28,230 bases of DNA from the NCBI RefSeq assembly GCF_000003605.2, contig NW_003117249.1:1-28230 (forward strand), read 5' to 3'. The notes beneath the pieces are model-generated. The model had not been told where the DNA came from and made no database searches. It saw only the letters and a list, made by a program, of their open reading frames with translations. Both the position numbers and the translations under genes were made by a program. Source of the stretch: Saccoglossus kowalevskii (lineage: Eukaryota; Hemichordata; Enteropneusta; Harrimaniidae). This document shows, in pieces, positions 12,573-23,985 of the stretch. Numbering within the stretch: the stretch's first letter is position 1; each line of letters begins with the position of its first letter.

Positions 12573-12707
12573 ATGACGCAATGTTTAACTCATTTTTCAT
12601 TGTGGTTGTGACGTGCTACAACATAATGTTTTACTCATTATTCATTGTGAGTGTGACGTGCTATGACGCAATGTGTCACTCATCATTCATTGTGATTTTG
12701 ATGTGCT
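12573..12707 (+). repeat. S cassette, last copy before sub-array II
   Basis: Close to the standard form, with catttttc instead of cattattc in its first unit and gacgagcta just upstream. Only about four ordinary units follow before the array changes to the R-type variant set at about 12880. Confidence 0.9.
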
Positions 12708-12959
12708 ACGACGCAATGTTTCACTAATCATTCATTGTGATTGTGGCGTGCTACGACGCAATGTTTTACTCATTATTCATTGTGGTTGTGACGTGCTACG
12801 ACGTAATGTTTCACTAATCATTCATTGTGATTGTGACGTGCTACGACGCAATGTTTCACTCATCATTCATTGTGATTGTTACGTGCAGCGACGTAATGTT
12901 TTACTCATTATTCATTGTGATTGTGATGTGCTACGATGCAATGTTTCACTAATCATTCA

Positions 12960-13240
12960 TTGTGATTGTTATGTGGTACGACGCAATGTTTCACTAATCA
13001 TTCATTGTGGATTTTGATGTGCTACGACGCAATGTTTCACTAATCATTCATTGTGATTGAGTGTACTACGACGCAATGTTTCACGAATCGCTCATTGTGA
13101 TTGTGATGTGCTACGACGCAATGTTTCACTAATCATTCATTGTGATTGTTATGTGGTACGACGCAATGTTTCACTAATCATTCATTGTGGATTTTGATGT
13201 GCTACGACGCAATGTTTCACTAATCATTCATTGTGATTTT
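12960..13240 (+). repeat. Two gtggattttg +1 sites around a -1 site
   Basis: Extra G bases in tgtggattttg at about 13008 and 13188 each follow a gttatgtggtacgacg unit. Between them, gattgagtgtact (about 13057-13064) is one base short. The 180-base segment containing the +1 is partly duplicated here and recurs at 17733-17795 and 18049-18110. Confidence 0.85.
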
Positions 13241-14214
13241 GGTGTGCTACGACGCAATGTTTCTCTAATCATTCATTGTGATTTTGATGTGCTACGACGC
13301 AATGTTTCACTAATCATTCATTGTGATTGTGATGTGCTACAACGCAATGTTTCAGTAATCATTCATTGGGATTGTGACGTGCCACTACGCAATGTTTCAC
13401 TCATCGTTCATTGTGATTTTGATGTGCTACGACGCAATGTTTTACTAATCAATCATTGTCATTTTGATGTGCTACGACGCAATGTTTCACTAATCATTCA
13501 TTGTGATTTTGATGTGCTACGACGCAATGTTTCACTAATCATTCATTGTGATTGTGATGTGGTACGACGCAATGTTTTATTCATTATTCATTGTGATTGT
13601 GATGTGCTACGACGTAATGTTTCACTAATCATTAATTGTGATTGTGACGTGCTACGACGCAATGTTGCACTAATCATTCATTGTGATTGTGACGTGCTAC
13701 GACGCAATGTTTTACTCATTATTCATTGTGATTGTGGCGTGCTACGACGTAATGTTTTACTCATCATTCATTGTGATTGTGACATGCTACGACGCAATGT
13801 TTTACTCATTATTCATTGAGGTTGTGACGTGCTGCGACGTAAATTTTTACTCATTATTCATTGTGATTGTGATGTGCTACGACGCAATGTTTCACTAATC
13901 ATTCATTGTGATTTTGATGTGCTAAGACGCAATGTTTCGCTAATCATTCATTGTGATTGTGACGTGCTACGACATAATGCTTCACTAATCATTCATTGTG
14001 ATTGTGATGTGCCACGACGCAATGTTTCACAAATCATTCATTGTGATTTTCATGCGCTACGACGCAATGTTTCACTAATCAATCATTGTGATTGAGACGT
14101 GCTACGACGTAATGTTTCACTAATCATTCATTGTGATTTTGACGTGCTACGACGCAATGCTTCACTTATCATTCATTGTGACTGTGACGTGCTACGGCGC
14201 AATGTTTCACTCTT

Positions 14215-14240
14215 CATTCATTGTGACTTGCTACGACCTA
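14215..14240 (+). repeat. Shortened 39-base unit (-6)
   Basis: cattgtgacttgctacgacc lacks six bases of the usual tail, giving the only unit shortened by more than one base. The open frame is kept because the loss is a multiple of three. Phase moves from 19 to 13. The unit also carries the private change gacctaatg. Confidence 0.9.
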
Positions 14241-14242
14241 AT

Positions 14243-14935
14243 GTTTCACTAATCATTCATTGTGATTTTGATGTGCTACGACGTAATGTTTCACTAATCA
14301 TTCATTGTGATTTTGAAGTGTTACGAAGCAATGTTTCACTAATCATTCATTGTGATTTTGAAGTGCTACGATGCAATGTTTCACTAATCATTCATTGTGA
14401 TATTGATATGCTACGACGTAATGTTTCACTATTCATTCATTGTGACTTTGATGTGCTACGACGCAATGTTTCACTAATCATTCATTGTGATTGTGACGTG
14501 CTACGACGCAATGTTTCACTAATCATTCATTGTGATTTTGATGTGCTACGACACAATGTTTCACTAATCATTCATTGTGTTTGGGAAGAGCTACGACGCA
14601 ATGTTTCACTAATCATTCATTGTGATTTTGACGTGCTACGACGCAATGTTTTACTAATCATTCATTGTGATTGTGATGTGCTACGACGAAATGTTTTACT
14701 AATCATTCATTGTGATTGTGATGTGCTGCGACGCAATGTTTCACTAATCATTCATTGTAATCGTGTTGTGCTACGACGCAATGTTTCACTAATCATTCAT
14801 TGTGAATGTGACGTGCTACGACGCAATGTTTCACTAATCATTCTTTGTGATTGTGACGTGTTACGACGCAATGTTTCACTAATCATTCATTGTGATTGTG
14901 ACGTGCAACGACGCAATGTTTCACTAATCATTCAT
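14243..14935 (+). repeat. Segmental copy A (pair with 19316-20008)
   Basis: About 690 bases (15 units) recur with an offset of 5073. Distinctive shared units are gaagtgttacgaagc, gatattgatatgc, the odd tgtttgggaagagc (14578 and 19651), gacgaaatg, gtaatcgtg and ttctttgtg. The differences I saw include gttgtgct/gatgtgct near 14765 and gtgaatgtg/gtgattgtg near 14803. This copy continues into further sub-array II units; the other ends at the TU pair at 20011. Confidence 0.88.
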
Positions 14936-16059
14936 TGTGATTGTGATGTGCTACGACTCAATGTTTCACTAATCATTCATTGTGATTGTGATATGCTACG
15001 ACGCAATGTTTCACTAATCATTCATTGTGATTGTGATGTGCTACGACGTAATTTTTCACTAATCATTCATTGTGATTGTGACGTGCTTCGACACAATGTT
15101 TCACTAATCATTCATTGTGATTTTGGTGTGCTACGACGCAATGTTTCAGTAATCATTCATTGGGATTGTGACGTGCCACGACGCAATGTTTCACTCATCG
15201 TTCATTGTGATTTTGATGTGCTAAGACGCAATGTTTTACTAATCAATCATTGTCATTTTGATGTGCTACGACGCAATGTTTCACTAATCATTCATTGTGA
15301 TTTTGATGTGCTACGACGCAATGTTTCACTAATCATTCATTGTAATTGTGATGTGGTACGACGCAATGTTTTATTCATTATTCATTGTGATTGTGATGTG
15401 CTACGACGTAATGTTTCACTAATCACTCATTGTGATTGAGACGTGCTACGGCGCAATGTTGCACTAATCATTCATTGTGATTGTGATGTGCTACGACGAA
15501 ATGTTTTACTAATCATTCATTGTGATTGTGATGTGCTACGACGCAATGTTTCACTAATCATTCATTGTGATTGTGATATGCTACGACGCAATGTTTCACT
15601 AATCATTCATTGTGATTGTGATGTGCTACGACGTAATGTTTCACTAATCATTCATTGTGATTGTGACGTGCTTCGACACAATGTTTCATTAAACATTCAT
15701 TGTGATTTTGGTGTGCTACGACGCAATGTTTCTCTAATCATTCATTGTGATTTTGATGTGCTACGACGCAATGTTTCACTAATCATTCATTGTGATTGTG
15801 ATGTGCTACATCGCAATGTTTCAGTAATCATTCATTGTGATTGTGATGTTGTGCGACGCAATGTTTTATTCATTATTCATTGTGATTGTGATGTGCTACG
15901 ACGAAATGTTTTACTAATCATTCATTGTGATTGTGATGTGCTACGACGCAATGTTTCACTAATCATTCATTGTGATTGTGATATGCTACGACGCAATGTT
16001 TCACTAATCATTCATTGTGATTGTGATATGCTACGACGCAATGTTTCACTAATCATTCA

Positions 16060-17405
16060 TTGTGATTTTGATGTGCTACGACGCAATGTTTCACTAATCA
16101 TTCATTGTGATTGTGATGTGGTGCGACGCAATGTTTTATTCATTATTCATTGTGATTGTGATGTGCTACGACGTAATGTTTCACTAATCATTCATTGTGA
16201 TTGAGACGTGCTACGGCGCAATGTTGCACTAATCATTCATTGTGATTGTGACGTGCTACGACGCAATGTTTTACTCATTATTCATTGTGGTTGTGACGTG
16301 CTACGACGTAATGTTTTACTCATTATTCATTGTGACTCTGGCGTGCTACGACGTAAAGTTTTACTCATCATTCATTGTGATTGTGACATGCTACGACGCA
16401 ATGTTTTACTCATTATTCATTGTGGTTGTGACGTGCAGCGACGTAATGTTTTACTAATCATTCATTGTGATTGTGATGTGCTGCGACGCAATGTTTCACT
16501 AATCATTCATTGTAATCGTGATGTGCTACGACGCAATGTTTCACTAATCATTCATTGTGATTGTGAAGTGCTACGACGCAATGTTTCACTAATCATTCTT
16601 TGTGATTGTGACGTGTTACGACGCAATGTTTCACTAATCATTCATTGTGATTGTGACGTGCAACGACGTAATGTTTCACTAATCATTCATTGTGATTGTG
16701 ATGTGCTACGACTCAATGTTTCACTAATCATTCATTGTGATTGTGATATGCTACGACGCAATGTTTCACTAATCATTCATTGTGATTGTGATGTGCTACG
16801 ACGTAATGTTTCACTAATCATTCATTGTGATTGTGACGTGCTTCGACACAATGTTTTATTAAACATTCATTGTGATTGTGACGTGCTACGACGCAATGTT
16901 TCTCTAATCATTCATTGTGATTTTGATGTGCTACGACGCAATGTTTCACTAATCAATCGTTGTCAATTTGATGTGCTACGACGCAATGTTTCACTAATCA
17001 TTCATTGTGATTTTGATGTGCTACGACGCAATGTTTCACTAATCATTCATTGTGATTGTGATGTGGTGCGACGCAATGTTTTATTCATTATTCATTGTGT
17101 TTGTGATGTGCTACGACGTAATGTTTCACTAATCATTCATTGTGATTGAGACGTGCTACGGCGCAATGTTGCACTAATCATTCATTGTGATTGTGACGTG
17201 CTACGACGCAATGTTTTACTCATTATTCATTGTGGTTGTGACGTGCTACGACGTAATGTTTTACTCATTATTCATTGTGACTGTGGCGTGCTACGACGTA
17301 AAGTTTTACTCATCATTCATTGTGATTGTGACATGCTACGACGCAATGTTTTACTCATTATTCATTGTGGTTGTGACGTGCAGCGACGTAATGTTTTACT
17401 CATTA
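16060..17405 (+). repeat. 21-unit (945-bp) tandem duplication with R block
   Basis: The R-marker units at 16213 and 17158 are exactly 945 bases apart. About 400 bases around each (16060-16460 and 17005-17405) match with only a few substitutions, such as gactctggcg against gactgtggcg and gattgtg against gtttgtg. The rest of the 945 bases is not alike, so only part of the unit was copied or kept. Related but less complete R blocks lie at 13556-13890, 15350-15480 and 18541-19000. Confidence 0.8.
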
Positions 17406-17646
17406 TTCATTGTGATTGTGATGTGCTACGATGCAATGTTTCACTAATCATTCATTGTGATTTTGAAGTGTTACGACGCAATGTTTCACTAATCAATCAT
17501 TGTGATTTTGACGTGCTACGAAGCAATGTTTCACTAATCATTCATTGTGATTGAGATGTGCCACGACGCAATGTTTCACTAATCATTCATTGTGATTGTG
17601 ATGTGCTACGACGCAATGTTTCACTAATCATTCATTGTGATTGTGA

Positions 17647-18278
17647 TGTACTACGACGCAATGTTTCATGAATCGCTCATTGTGATTGTGATGTGCTACG
17701 ACGCAATGTTTCACTAATCATTCATTGTGATTGTTATGTGGTACGACGCAATGTTTCACTAATCATTCATTGTGGATTTTGATGTGCTACGACGCAATGT
17801 TTCACTAATCATTCATTGTGATTGTGATGTGCTACGACGTAATGTATCACTAATCATTCATTGTGATTGTGACGTGCTTCGACGCAATGTTTTACTAATC
17901 ATTCATTGTGATTGTGATGTGCTACGACGCAATGTTTCACTAATCATTCATTGTGATTGTGATGTACTACGACGCAATGTTTCATGAATCGCTCATTGTG
18001 AATGTGATGTGCTACGACGCAATGTTTCACTAATCATTCATTGTGATTGTTATGTGGTACGACGCAATGTTTCACTAATCATTCATTGTGGATTTTGATG
18101 TGCTACGACGCAATGTTTCACTAATCATTCATTGTGATTGTGATGTGCTACGACGTAATGTTTCACTAATCATTCATTGTGATTGTGACGTGCTTCGACA
18201 CAATGTTTTATTAAACATTCATTGTGATTTTGGTGTGCTACGACGCAATGTTTCTCTAATCATTCATTGTGATTTTGA
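17647..18278 (+). repeat. 316-bp tandem duplication (7 units + 1 base)
   Basis: Two neighbouring segments start with tactacgacgcaatg and then tttcatgaatcgctcattg, 316 bases apart. Each contains the gttatgtggtacgacg unit and its own extra G in gtggattttg (about 17774 and 18090). They agree for roughly 200 bases with a few differences, then diverge after cttcgac. Confidence 0.8.
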
Positions 18279-18631
18279 TGTGCTACGACGCAATGTTTCA
18301 CTAATCATTCATTGTGATTGTGATGTGCTACATCGCAATGTTTCAGTAATCATTCATTGGGATTGTGACGTGCCACGACGCAATGTTTCACTCATCGTTC
18401 ATTGTGATTTTGATGTGCTAAGACGCAATGTTTTACTAATCAATCATTGTCATTTTGATGTGCTACGACGCAATGTTTCACTAATCATTCATTGTGATTT
18501 TGATGTGCTACGACGCAATGTTTCACTAATCATTCATTGTGATTGTGATGTGGTGCGACGCAATGTTGCACTAATCATTCATTGTGATTGTGACGTGCTA
18601 CGACGCAATGTTTTACTCATTATTCATTGTG

Positions 18632-18663
18632 GAATAATGAATAAAAATTCATTATTCATTGTG
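18632..18663 (+). repeat. 32-base fold-back insertion (inverted + direct copy)
   Basis: Consecutive acgacg unit starts at 18600 and 18677 are 77 bases apart, that is 45 + 32. The 32 extra bases are 15 bases that form the reverse complement of ttttattcattattc, then a 17-base direct copy running from attcattattc to gtg. The arms gaataatgaat (18632-18642) and attcattattc (18647-18657) are perfect 11-base inverted repeats around an aaaa loop. The inverted copy matches the tttta-ttc variant found beside R blocks (for example 16136-16150), not the ttttactc just to its left. Confidence 0.92.
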
Positions 18664-18854
18664 ATTGTGATGTGCTACGACGTAATGTTTCACTAATCAT
18701 TCATTGTGATTGAGACGTGCTACGGCGCAATGTTGCACTAATCATTCATTGTGATTGTGACGTGCTACGACGCAATGTTTTACTCATTATTCATTGTGGT
18801 TGTGACATGCTACGACGTAATGTTTTACTCATTATTCATTGTGACTGTGGCGTG

Positions 18855-18880
18855 CTACGACGTAATTTTTACTCATCATT
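18855..18880 (+). repeat. Single-base deletion in a gtaattttta unit
   Basis: gacgtaatttttactc is one base shorter than gacgtaaagttttactc in the matching R-block copies near 16353 and 17298. The phase changes from 2 to 1, the last net change in the window. Confidence 0.85.
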
Positions 18881-19315
18881 CATTGTGATTGTGACATGCT
18901 ACGACGCAATGTTTTACTCATTATTCATTGTGGTTGTGACGTGCAGCGACGTAATGTTTTACTCATTATTCATTGTGATTGTGATGTGCTACGATGCAAT
19001 GTTTCACTAATCATTCATTGTGATTTTGAAGTGTTACGAAGCAATGTTTCACTAATCAATCATTGTGATTTTGACGTGCTACGACGCAATGTTTCACTAA
19101 TCATTCATTGTGATTGTGATGTGCCACGACGCAATGTTTCACTAATCATTCATTGTGATTGTGATGTGCTACGACGCAATGTTTCACTAATCATTCATTG
19201 TGATTGTGATGTACTACGACGCAATGTTTCACGAATCGCTCATTGTGATTGTGATGTGCTACGACGCAATGTTTCACTAATCAATCATTGTGATTGAGAC
19301 GTGCTACGACGTAAT

Positions 19316-20008
19316 GTTTCACTAATCATTCATTGTGATTTTGATGTGCTACGACGTAATGTTTCACTAATCATTCATTGTGATTTTGAAGTGTTACGAA
19401 GCAATGTTTCACTAATCATTCATTGTGATTTTGAAGTGCTACGATGCAATGTTTCACTAATCATTCATTGTGATATTGATATGCTACGACGTAATGTTTC
19501 ACTATTCATTCATTGTGACTTTGATGTGCTACGACGCAATGTTTCACTAATCATTCATTGTGATTGTGACGTGCTACGACGCAATGTTTCACTAATCATT
19601 CATTGTGATTTTGATGTGCTACGACACAATGTTTCACTAATCATTCATTGTGTTTGGGAAGAGCTACGACGCAATGTTTCACTAATCATTCATTGTGATT
19701 TTGACGTGCTACGACGCAATGTTTTACTAATCATTCATTGTGATTGTGATGTGCTACGACGAAATGTTTTACTAATCATTCATTGTGATTGTGATGTGCT
19801 GCGACGCAATGTTTCACTAATCATTCATTGTAATCGTGATGTGCTACGACGCAATGTTTCACTAATCATTCATTGTGATTGTGACGTGCTACGACGCAAT
19901 GTTTCACTAATCATTCTTTGTGATTGTGACGTGTTACGACGCAATGTTTCACTAATCATTCATTGTGATTGTGACGTGCAACGACGTAATGTTTCACTAA
20001 TCATTCAT
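19316..20008 (+). repeat. Segmental copy B (pair with 14243-14935)
   Basis: Second copy of the block marked by tgtttgggaagagc (19651). The left end lies just inside a unit where acgacctaatg of copy A gives way to acgacgtaatg. The right end lies at the switch into sub-array III. Confidence 0.88.
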
Positions 20009-20010
20009 TG

Positions 20011-20076
20011 TGGATTGTGACGTGCTACGACGGAATGTTCCACTAATCATTCATTGTGATTGTGACGTGCTACACG
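20011..20076 (+). repeat. TU pair at the sub-array II/III junction
   Basis: This is the only TU pair not preceded by acgactcaatg; acgacgtaatg with gtgcaacgacg precedes it, as in sub-array II at about 16670. Sequence to the left matches 14243-14935 and sequence to the right matches the usual post-TU block, so the recombination point lies within the few bases before 20011. Confidence 0.88.
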
Positions 20077-20565
20077 CAATGTTTCACTAATCATTCATTG
20101 CGATTCTGATGTACAACGACGCAATGTTTCACTAATCATTCATTGTGATTTTGATGTGCTACGACGCAATGTTTCACTAATCATTCATTGTGATTGTGAC
20201 GTGCTACGACGTAATGTTTCACTGATCATTCATTGTCATTTTGATGTGCTACGACGCAATGTTTCACTAATCATTCATTGTCATTTTGATGTGCTACGAC
20301 GCAATGTTTCACTAATCATTCATTGTGATTGTGATGTGCTACGACGCAATGTTTTATTCATTATTCATTGTGATTGTGATGTGCTACGACGTAATGTTTC
20401 ACTAATCATTCATTGTGATTGTGACGTGCTACGACGCAATGTTTCACTCATCATTCATTGTGATTTTGATGAGCTACGACGCAATGTTTCACTAATCATT
20501 CATTGTCATTTTGATGTGCTACGACGCAATGTTTCACTAATCATTCATTGTGATTGTGACGTGCT

Positions 20566-20700
20566 ATGACGCAATGTTTAACTCATTATTCATTGTGGTT
20601 GTGACGTGCTACAACATAATGTTTTACTCATTATTCATTGTGAGTGTGAGGTGCTATGACGCAATGTGTCACTCATCATTCATTGTGATTTTGATGTGCT
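20566..20700 (+). repeat. S cassette, gtgaggtgct form
   Basis: Standard form except that the second unit ends gagtgtgaggtgct, which loses the CpG-containing gacgtg. It is the first cassette after the 7.9-kb gap without any. The block after it carries acccattattcattgagg and gtaatgattt, both seen only here. Confidence 0.9.
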
Positions 20701-21420
20701 ACGACGCAATGTTTCACTAATCATTCATTGTGATTGTGGCGTGCTACGACGCAATGTTTTACCCATTATTCATTGAGGTTGTGACGTGCTACGACGTAAT
20801 GATTTACTCATTATTCATTGTGATTGTTATGTGCTACGACGCAATGTTTTACTAATCATTCATTGTGATTGTGACGTGCTACGACGCAATGTTTCACTCA
20901 TCATCCATTGTGATTGTGACGTGCTACGACGCAATGTTTCACTAATCATTCATTGCGATTTTGATGTACTACGACGCAAAGTTTCACTAATCATTCATTG
21001 TGATTTTGATGTGCTACGACGCAATGTTTCACTAATCATTCATTGTGATTGTGACGTGCTACGACGTAATGTTTCACTGATCATTCATTGTCATTTTGAT
21101 GTGCTACGACGCAATGTTTTACTAATCAAGCATTGTCATTTTGATGTGCTACGACGCAATGTTTCACTAATCATTCATTGTCATTTTGATGTGCTACGAC
21201 GCAATGTTTCACTAATCATTCATTGTGATTGTGATGTGCTACGACGCAATGTTTTATTCATTATTCATTGTGATTGTGATGTGCTACGACGTAATGTTTC
21301 ACTAATCATTCATTGTGATTGTGACGTGCTACGACGCAATGTTTCACTCATCATTCATTGTGATTTTGATGAGCTACGACGCAATGTTTTACTAATCAAT
21401 CATTGTCATTTTGACGTGCT

Positions 21421-21555
21421 ACGACGCAATGTTTAACTCATTATTCATTGTGGTTGCGACGTGCTACAACATAATGTTTTACTCATTATTCATTGTGAGT
21501 GTGACGTGCTATGACGCAATGTGTCACTCATCATTCATTGTGATTTTGATGTGCT
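21421..21555 (+). repeat. S cassette, ggttgcgacg form (second copy)
   Basis: Shares acgacgc in the first unit and the ggttgcgacg tail with 2581-2715. The preceding gatgagctacg block also matches, with tcaatcattg here where the earlier copy has tcattcattg. Confidence 0.9.
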
Positions 21556-22005
21556 ACGACGCAATGTTTCACTAATCATTCATTGTGATTGTGGCGTGCT
21601 ACGACGCAATGTTTTACTCATTATTCATTGTGGTTGTGACGTGCTACGACGTAATGTTTTACTCATTATTCATTGTGATTGTGATGTGCTACGACGCAAT
21701 GTTTCACTAATCATTCATTGTGATTGTGATGTGCTACGACGCAATGTTTTACTAATCAAGCATTGTTATTTTGATGTGCTACGACGCAATGTTTCACTAA
21801 TCATTCATTGTCATTTTGATGTGCTACGACGCAATGTTTCACTAATCATTCATTGTGATTGTGATGTGCTACGACGCAATGTTTTATTCATTATTCATTG
21901 TGATTATGATGTGCTACGACGTAATGTCTCACTAATCATTCATTGTCATTTTGATGTGCTACGACGCAATGTTTCACTAATCATTCATTGTGATTGTGAC
22001 GTGCT

Positions 22006-22140
22006 ATGACGCAATGTTTAACTCATTATTCATTGTGGTTGTGACGTGCTACAACTTAATGTTTTACTCATTATTCATTGTGAGTGTGACGTGCTATGAC
22101 GCAATGTGTCACTCATCATTCATTGTGATTTTGATGTGCT
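22006..22140 (+). repeat. S cassette, mixed tttaactc/acaacttaatg form
   Basis: Combines the tttaactc of the standard form with the acaacttaatg of the 1456 form, as expected of a recombinant. The usual gtggcgtgct unit does not follow; ttttactaatcaatc does, and the next cassette begins only six units later. Confidence 0.88.
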
Positions 22141-22275
22141 ACGACGCAATGTTTTACTAATCAATCATTGTCATTTTGATGTGCTACGACGCAATGTTTC
22201 ACTAATCATTCATTGTCATTTTGATGTGCTACGACGCAATGTTTCACTAATCATTCATTGTGATTGTGACGTGCT

Positions 22276-22410
22276 ATGACGCAATGTTTTACTCATTATT
22301 CATTGTGGTTGTGACGTGCTACAACTTAATGTTTTACTCATTATTCATTGTGAGTGTGACGTGCTATGACGCAATGTGTCACTCATCATTCATTGTGATT
22401 TTGATGTGCT
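22276..22410 (+). repeat. S cassette, ttttactc/acaacttaatg form (second copy)
   Basis: Identical to 1456-1590 and part of the exact 556-base match between 1381-1936 and 22201-22756. Confidence 0.92.
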
Positions 22411-22530
22411 ACGACGCAATGTTTCACTAATCATTCATTGTGATTGTGGCGTGCTACGACGCAATGTTTCACTCATCATTCATTGTGATTGTGACGTGCT
22501 ACGACTCAATGTTTCACTAATCATTCATTG

Positions 22531-22596
22531 TGGATTGTGACGTGCTACGACGGAATGTTCCACAAATCATTCATTGTGATTGTGGCGTGCTACACG
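22531..22596 (+). repeat. TU pair, gttccacaaatc form (second copy)
   Basis: Identical to 1711-1776 including both private substitutions. Confidence 0.9.
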
Positions 22597-23130
22597 CAAT
22601 GTTTCACTAATCATTCATTGCGATTCTGATGTACTACGACGCAATGTTTCACTAATCATTCATTGTGATTTTGATGTGCTACGACGCAATGTTTCACTAA
22701 TCATTCATTGTGATTGTGACGTGCTACGACGTAATGTTTCACTAATCATTCATTGTCATTTTGATGTGCTACGACGCAATGTTTTACTAATCAAGCATTG
22801 TCATTTTGATGTGCTACGACGCAATGTTTCACTAATCATTCATTGTCATTTTGATGTGCTACGACGCAATGTTTCACTAATCATTCATTGTGATTGTGAT
22901 GTGCTACGACGCAATGTTTTATTCATTATTCATTGTGATTGTGATGTGCTACGACGTAATGTTTCACTAATCATTCATTGTGATTTTGATGATCTACGAC
23001 GCAATGTTTTACTAATCAATCATTGTCATTTTGATGTGCTCCGACGCAATGTTTTACTAATCATTCATTGTCATTTTGATGTGCTACGACGCAATGTTTC
23101 ACTAATCATTCATTGTGATTGTGACGTGCT

Positions 23131-23265
23131 ATGACGCAATGTTTAACTCATTATTCATTGTGGTTGTGACGTGCTACAACATAATGTTTTACTCATTATT
23201 CATTGTGAGTGTGACGTGCTATGACGCAATGTGTCACTCATCATTCATTGTGATTTTGATGTGCA
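23131..23265 (+). repeat. S cassette, standard form, start of gtgcaacgac variant
   Basis: Standard form, but the next unit begins with a T-to-A change (gtgcaacgac) that its counterpart near 4876 lacks. This is one of the few differences between the two 2.4-kb copies. Confidence 0.9.
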
Positions 23266-23985
23266 ACGACGCAATGTTTCACTAATCATTCATTGTGATT
23301 GTGGCGTGCTACGACGCAATGTTTTACTCATTATTCATTGTGGTTGTGACGTGCTACGACGTAATGTTTCACTAATCATTCATTGTGATTGTGACGTGCT
23401 ACGACGCAATGTTTCACTCATCATTCATTGTGATTGTGACGTGTTACGACGCAATGTTTCACTCATCATTCATTGTGATTGTGACGTGCTACGACGGAAT
23501 GTTCCACTAATCATTCATTGTGATTGTGACGTGCTACGACGCAATGTTTCACTAATCATTCATTGTGATTTTGACGTGCTACGACGCAATGTTTTACTAA
23601 TCAAGCATTGTCATTTTGATGTGCTACGACGCAATGTTTCACTAATCATTCATTGTCATTTTGATGTGCTATGACGCAATGTTTCACTAATCATTCATTG
23701 TGATTGTGATGTGCTACGACGCAATGTTTTATTCATTATTCATTGTGATTGTGATGTGCTACGACGTAATGTTTCACTAATCATTCATTGTGATTGTGCC
23801 GTGCTACGACGGAATGTTTCACTCATCATTCATTGTGATTTTGATGATCTACGACGCAATGTTTTACTAATCAATCATTGTCATTTTGATGTGCTCTGAC
23901 GCAATGTTTTACTAATCATTCATTGTCATTTTGATGTGCTACGACGCAATGTTTCACTAATCATTCATTGTGATTGTGACGTGCT

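Larger units (their letters stand above)
1..12880 (+). repeat. Sub-array I: S/TU-type higher-order blocks
   Basis: About 286 units. It is defined by repeated S cassettes (from 151, 1456, 1951, 2581, 4742, 5597, 8252 and 12573), TU pairs (541, 1711, 3961, 9587, 11972) and units with tcattttgatgtgct tails next to tactaatcaagcattg units. Spacing between S cassettes is a whole number of 45-base units (11 to 96), plus one base where a single indel intervenes, and shows no fixed higher-order period. This suggests blocks reshuffled by unequal exchange. The right edge near 12880 is where the units following the last S cassette switch to the cagcgacg type typical of the middle sub-array. The region holds no gene. 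Confidence 0.85.
12881..20010 (+). repeat. Sub-array II: divergent R-type blocks
   Basis: About 158 units of the same 45-base repeat with a different variant set. S cassettes are absent and TU appears only at the right edge. Marker units are cagcgacg (12886, 16435, 17381, 18945), gttatgtggtacgacg followed by an extra G in gtggattttg (13008, 13188, 17774, 18090), cttcgacacaatg, gtgttacgaagc, gggattgtgacgtgcc, and acggcgcaatgttgcac (15448, 16213, 17158, 18722). Units are less uniform than in the flanks. The left junction is inside the unit at about 12880; the right one is just before the TU pair at 20011. It is flanked on both sides by the S/TU type. Confidence 0.85.
22201..22756 (+). repeat. 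556-bp exact repeat, copy B
   Basis: Second copy of 1381-1936. The 2.4-kb copy begins only 25 bases after its end, so sub-array III joins two segments that are about 2.5 kb apart in sub-array I. Confidence 0.9.

Noticed and set aside
18632-18657. Rho-independent terminator at the 18632-18657 hairpin
   Set aside because: The arms have almost no G or C, no T-run follows, and there is no gene upstream. The structure is better explained as a fold-back insertion.
13683-19010. Second-frame open frames (13683-13898, 16242-16457, 17187-17447 and the end of 18717-19010)
   Set aside because: They appear only where successive units read ctcat instead of ctaat, which removes the usual TAA of that frame. 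They are a side effect of R-block unit types.
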